Shown: positions 63,242 to 64,000 of the stretch, in pieces
How positions within the stretch are numbered: position 1 is the first letter of the stretch
How the letters are laid out: every line of letters starts with the position of its first letter
Source: Chelydra serpentina
Lineage: Eukaryota; Chordata; Testudines; Chelydridae
Assembly: GCA_037349315.1 (NCBI GenBank)
Contig: JBAIAC010000048.1
Span: forward strand, 34,536,501 to 34,600,500
Reading direction: 5' to 3'
DNA length: 64,000 nucleotides
Notes under the pieces: model-generated
Databases searched by the model: none
The model's input: only the letters and a program-made list of their open reading frames with translations
Told to the model about the DNA's origin: nothing
Program-made: the position numbers and the translations under genes

Positions 63242-64000
63242 GAGAGAGCTCAATGAGGCATGGCTAGCATTGAATAGCACTTCTCAGGTAGGGGAGTGCT
63301 AATGTGCTTCTGTTGCCCAGCACAGCAGTAACAGGCAAGAGAGCTTTTTTTGAGTTTTGTGGGGTGAAAGCACCCATTGGGCGTGCAGGCTTAAAAGGCT
63401 ATGGTATCTATTATTTTTACAGAAGTGTATACAGTGTGTGCAGAGACTCATTTTACCAGATTGGAGGAGGTCTTGTTTCTCCTGTCATCCCACAGCAACA
63501 TAAATCAAGATGTAAATGAATATGGACGATAGCACTAGGTAGCAGTAAGTCATGCTACTGCCAGCGGTATAGCCATGGTGCCATCCAAGTAATCGGGAGA
63601 TTTAAACATAGTGCACACAAAAATGTACTTAGAAACAAGGGGGAAGTTAATAGAGCCTAAATTCACTAGTGGTATTACTAGTCAATGCAAGGTGTTCTAT
63701 GTAGTGTACAAAGAGTCCTGTATAGGCCATCCAAAACATAGATAAATATATTCCTGCCTACTATTACCTCATTACTATTTTATCAGTTCTGCCAAGCTTA
63801 AGTGCAGTCTTCTGTTTTTAATTATGATTATGTTATACCAGAGTCCACACAACTACATAATTGCCAAGTCCCAGCCTGATGTCTGAGAGAGATTTGTGCA
63901 CCAGCTGAGGGAGTTTGTATGGGATGGGAGAGTTGGGATTTTGTTTCTCCAGTTTTCCTGTCTTTCCCCTTTTCTTACTCGGTCCTTTTGAACCTGTCTT
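63242..64000. other. Intergenic DNA, nothing recognised
   Basis: No exon, RNA gene or transposon terminus was recognised up to the end of the window. Confidence 0.42.

Overview
The window is vertebrate nuclear DNA, most likely from a cryptodiran turtle. The evidence is a tRNA-derived SINE of the Cry type with a CR1-like tail, CR1 LINE tails ending in ATTCTATG repeats, many hAT and other small inverted-repeat DNA elements, MIR-type SINE relics, and one exon that is clearly neurabin-1. Coding density is extremely low and almost every open reading frame longer than 60 codons is a chance frame or lies in a transposon. Family names rest on recognition of the sequence; no database search was run.

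The only host gene I can support is PPP1R9A (neurabin-1), on the minus strand. A CpG island at about 50.85-51.85 kb is its likely promoter. A non-coding first exon ends at a good splice donor (50932/50931). Intron 1 runs to an acceptor at 49101/49100. The large first coding exon (start codon at 48870, donor at 47401/47400) encodes 490 residues, covering the F-actin-binding region and the KIKF protein phosphatase 1 docking motif. The PDZ, coiled-coil and SAM exons must lie to the left, beyond position 1, so positions 1-47400 are the interior of one long intron. Positions 51.85-64 kb are upstream intergenic DNA.

The intron holds, left to right: a decayed DIRS-type tyrosine-recombinase retrotransposon with RNase H, recombinase and SGNH-hydrolase-like remains, broken by a CR1 insertion (2.3-4.9 kb); a pogo/Tigger-like MITE (10.0 kb); a decayed Jockey-superfamily-like LINE on the minus strand (11.0-12.7 kb); a decayed hAT transposon with BED finger, intron and transposase (14.6-17.6 kb); a TIR element with a G-rich minisatellite (19.1-20.4 kb); a palindromic MITE, a possible LTR, a second pogo-like MITE in inverted orientation (22.5 kb), MIR relics, a long solo-LTR-like element with a 4-bp duplication (25.5-27.1 kb), a nested stack of LTR, SINE and DNA elements (28.4-30.0 kb), several hAT MITEs with 8-bp duplications (30.8, 33.5, 40.5, 42.0 kb), another LTR (38.6 kb) and a TTA-flanked palindromic element (41.2 kb).

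The upstream intergenic part holds two more hAT MITEs, each next to the same CR1/L3-type tail (53.0 and 54.4 kb), a LINE 3' fragment ending in a zinc-finger-like tail (53.6-54.3 kb), a composite element with tRNA-like arms and a nested GC-rich hAT MITE (55.8-57.6 kb), a hAT MITE made of tandem hairpins with a perfect 8-bp duplication (59.8-60.3 kb), and an inverted second copy of the minisatellite-bearing TIR element (61.8-63.2 kb). I see no operon-like or immune system. The interest lies in the transposon record and in the neurabin 5' end.
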